Assembly (NCBI GenBank): GCA_031271975.1
Contig: JAISUR010000019.1
Coordinates: 1-41,501 of the forward strand
Direction: 5' to 3'
Origin: Propionibacteriaceae bacterium
Lineage (GTDB): Bacteria; Actinomycetota; Actinomycetes; Propionibacteriales; Propionibacteriaceae
Length of the DNA: 41,501 nucleotides
Both the position numbers and the translations under genes were made by a program. The notes under the pieces were generated by a model that saw only the letters and a list, made by a program, of their open reading frames with translations, was not told where the DNA came from and made no database searches. The number at the start of each line of letters is the position of its first letter. Within the stretch, counting starts at the first letter, position 1. Positions 41,389-41,501 of the stretch are shown piece by piece.

Positions 41389-41501
41389 AAGTTCGCTTAT
41401 CCGAACCACTGACCCGCGCATCGTCTCCGGGTCGGGCGAGTCCTCCTCCAAGATGGCCGGGTGCAGTTGTCGTGTGCGTTGCCAGTAGTCGGCGTGGAGG
41501 C
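41389..41501. other. Window tail without a confirmed gene
   Basis: 113 bp after the tRNA. On the minus strand one frame reads ADYWQRTRQLHPAILEEDSP without a stop to the edge, which could be the end of a gene, but its frame would run into the tRNA before stopping. A plus-strand frame is also open. Not called. Confidence 0.3.

Overview
High-GC actinobacterial chromosome segment carrying the replication origin. The gene order rpmH-rnpA-yidD-yidC-jag-rsmG-parA-parB on the minus strand, divergent from dnaA-oriC-dnaN-recF-dciA-(symporter)-gyrB-gyrA-DUF3566-tRNA-Ile on the plus strand, is the standard actinobacterial origin layout. GTG and TTG starts are frequent and several promoters look leaderless, which also fits Actinomycetota. 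The anaerobic-type glycerol-3-phosphate dehydrogenase suggests a facultative or anaerobic lifestyle (inference). No genus can be named from the sequence alone.

Left part (1-9.5 kb): a peptide-type ABC transporter on the minus strand (lipoprotein plus a DppC-like permease cut by the window edge, with a strong hairpin between them) diverges from a tightly coupled four-gene plus-strand operon: MoxR-type AAA ATPase, DUF5682 protein, VWA protein, SWIM zinc-finger protein. This is the YehL-YehM-YehP-YehQ type of system, whose biochemical role is not established. A GNAT-like gene closes the block convergently.

Middle part (9.5-24.3 kb): PLP aminotransferase and D-Ala-D-Ala ligase; a single 1351-residue gene fusing GlpA, GlpB and GlpC; a secreted HEIAH putative metallopeptidase; a SorC-type regulator; a small membrane protein coupled to a PemK/MazF-like protein; a VanZ-RDD membrane protein; an HNH endonuclease; purC; and an FGGY sugar kinase. 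Most of the longer intergenic gaps here carry a modular family of palindromic repeats (a GTCATCCCGGACT...CCGGGATC module, short hairpins with three-base loops, and a 43-bp unit that is tandem at one site).

Right part (24.3-41.5 kb): chromosome partition and replication core. Two near-consensus parS sites lie in and just upstream of parA. The oriC lies between dnaA and dnaN and shows several DnaA boxes and a DnaA-trio-like CTA repeat. A sodium/solute symporter gene, apparently with its own leaderless promoter, is placed between dciA and gyrB. The window ends just after tRNA-Ile(GAT).

The best candidates for something under-described are the MoxR/DUF5682/VWA/SWIM operon, in which DUF5682 shows motifs resembling TraB/Ere-type hydrolases (inference), the GlpABC triple fusion, and the modular intergenic repeat family.
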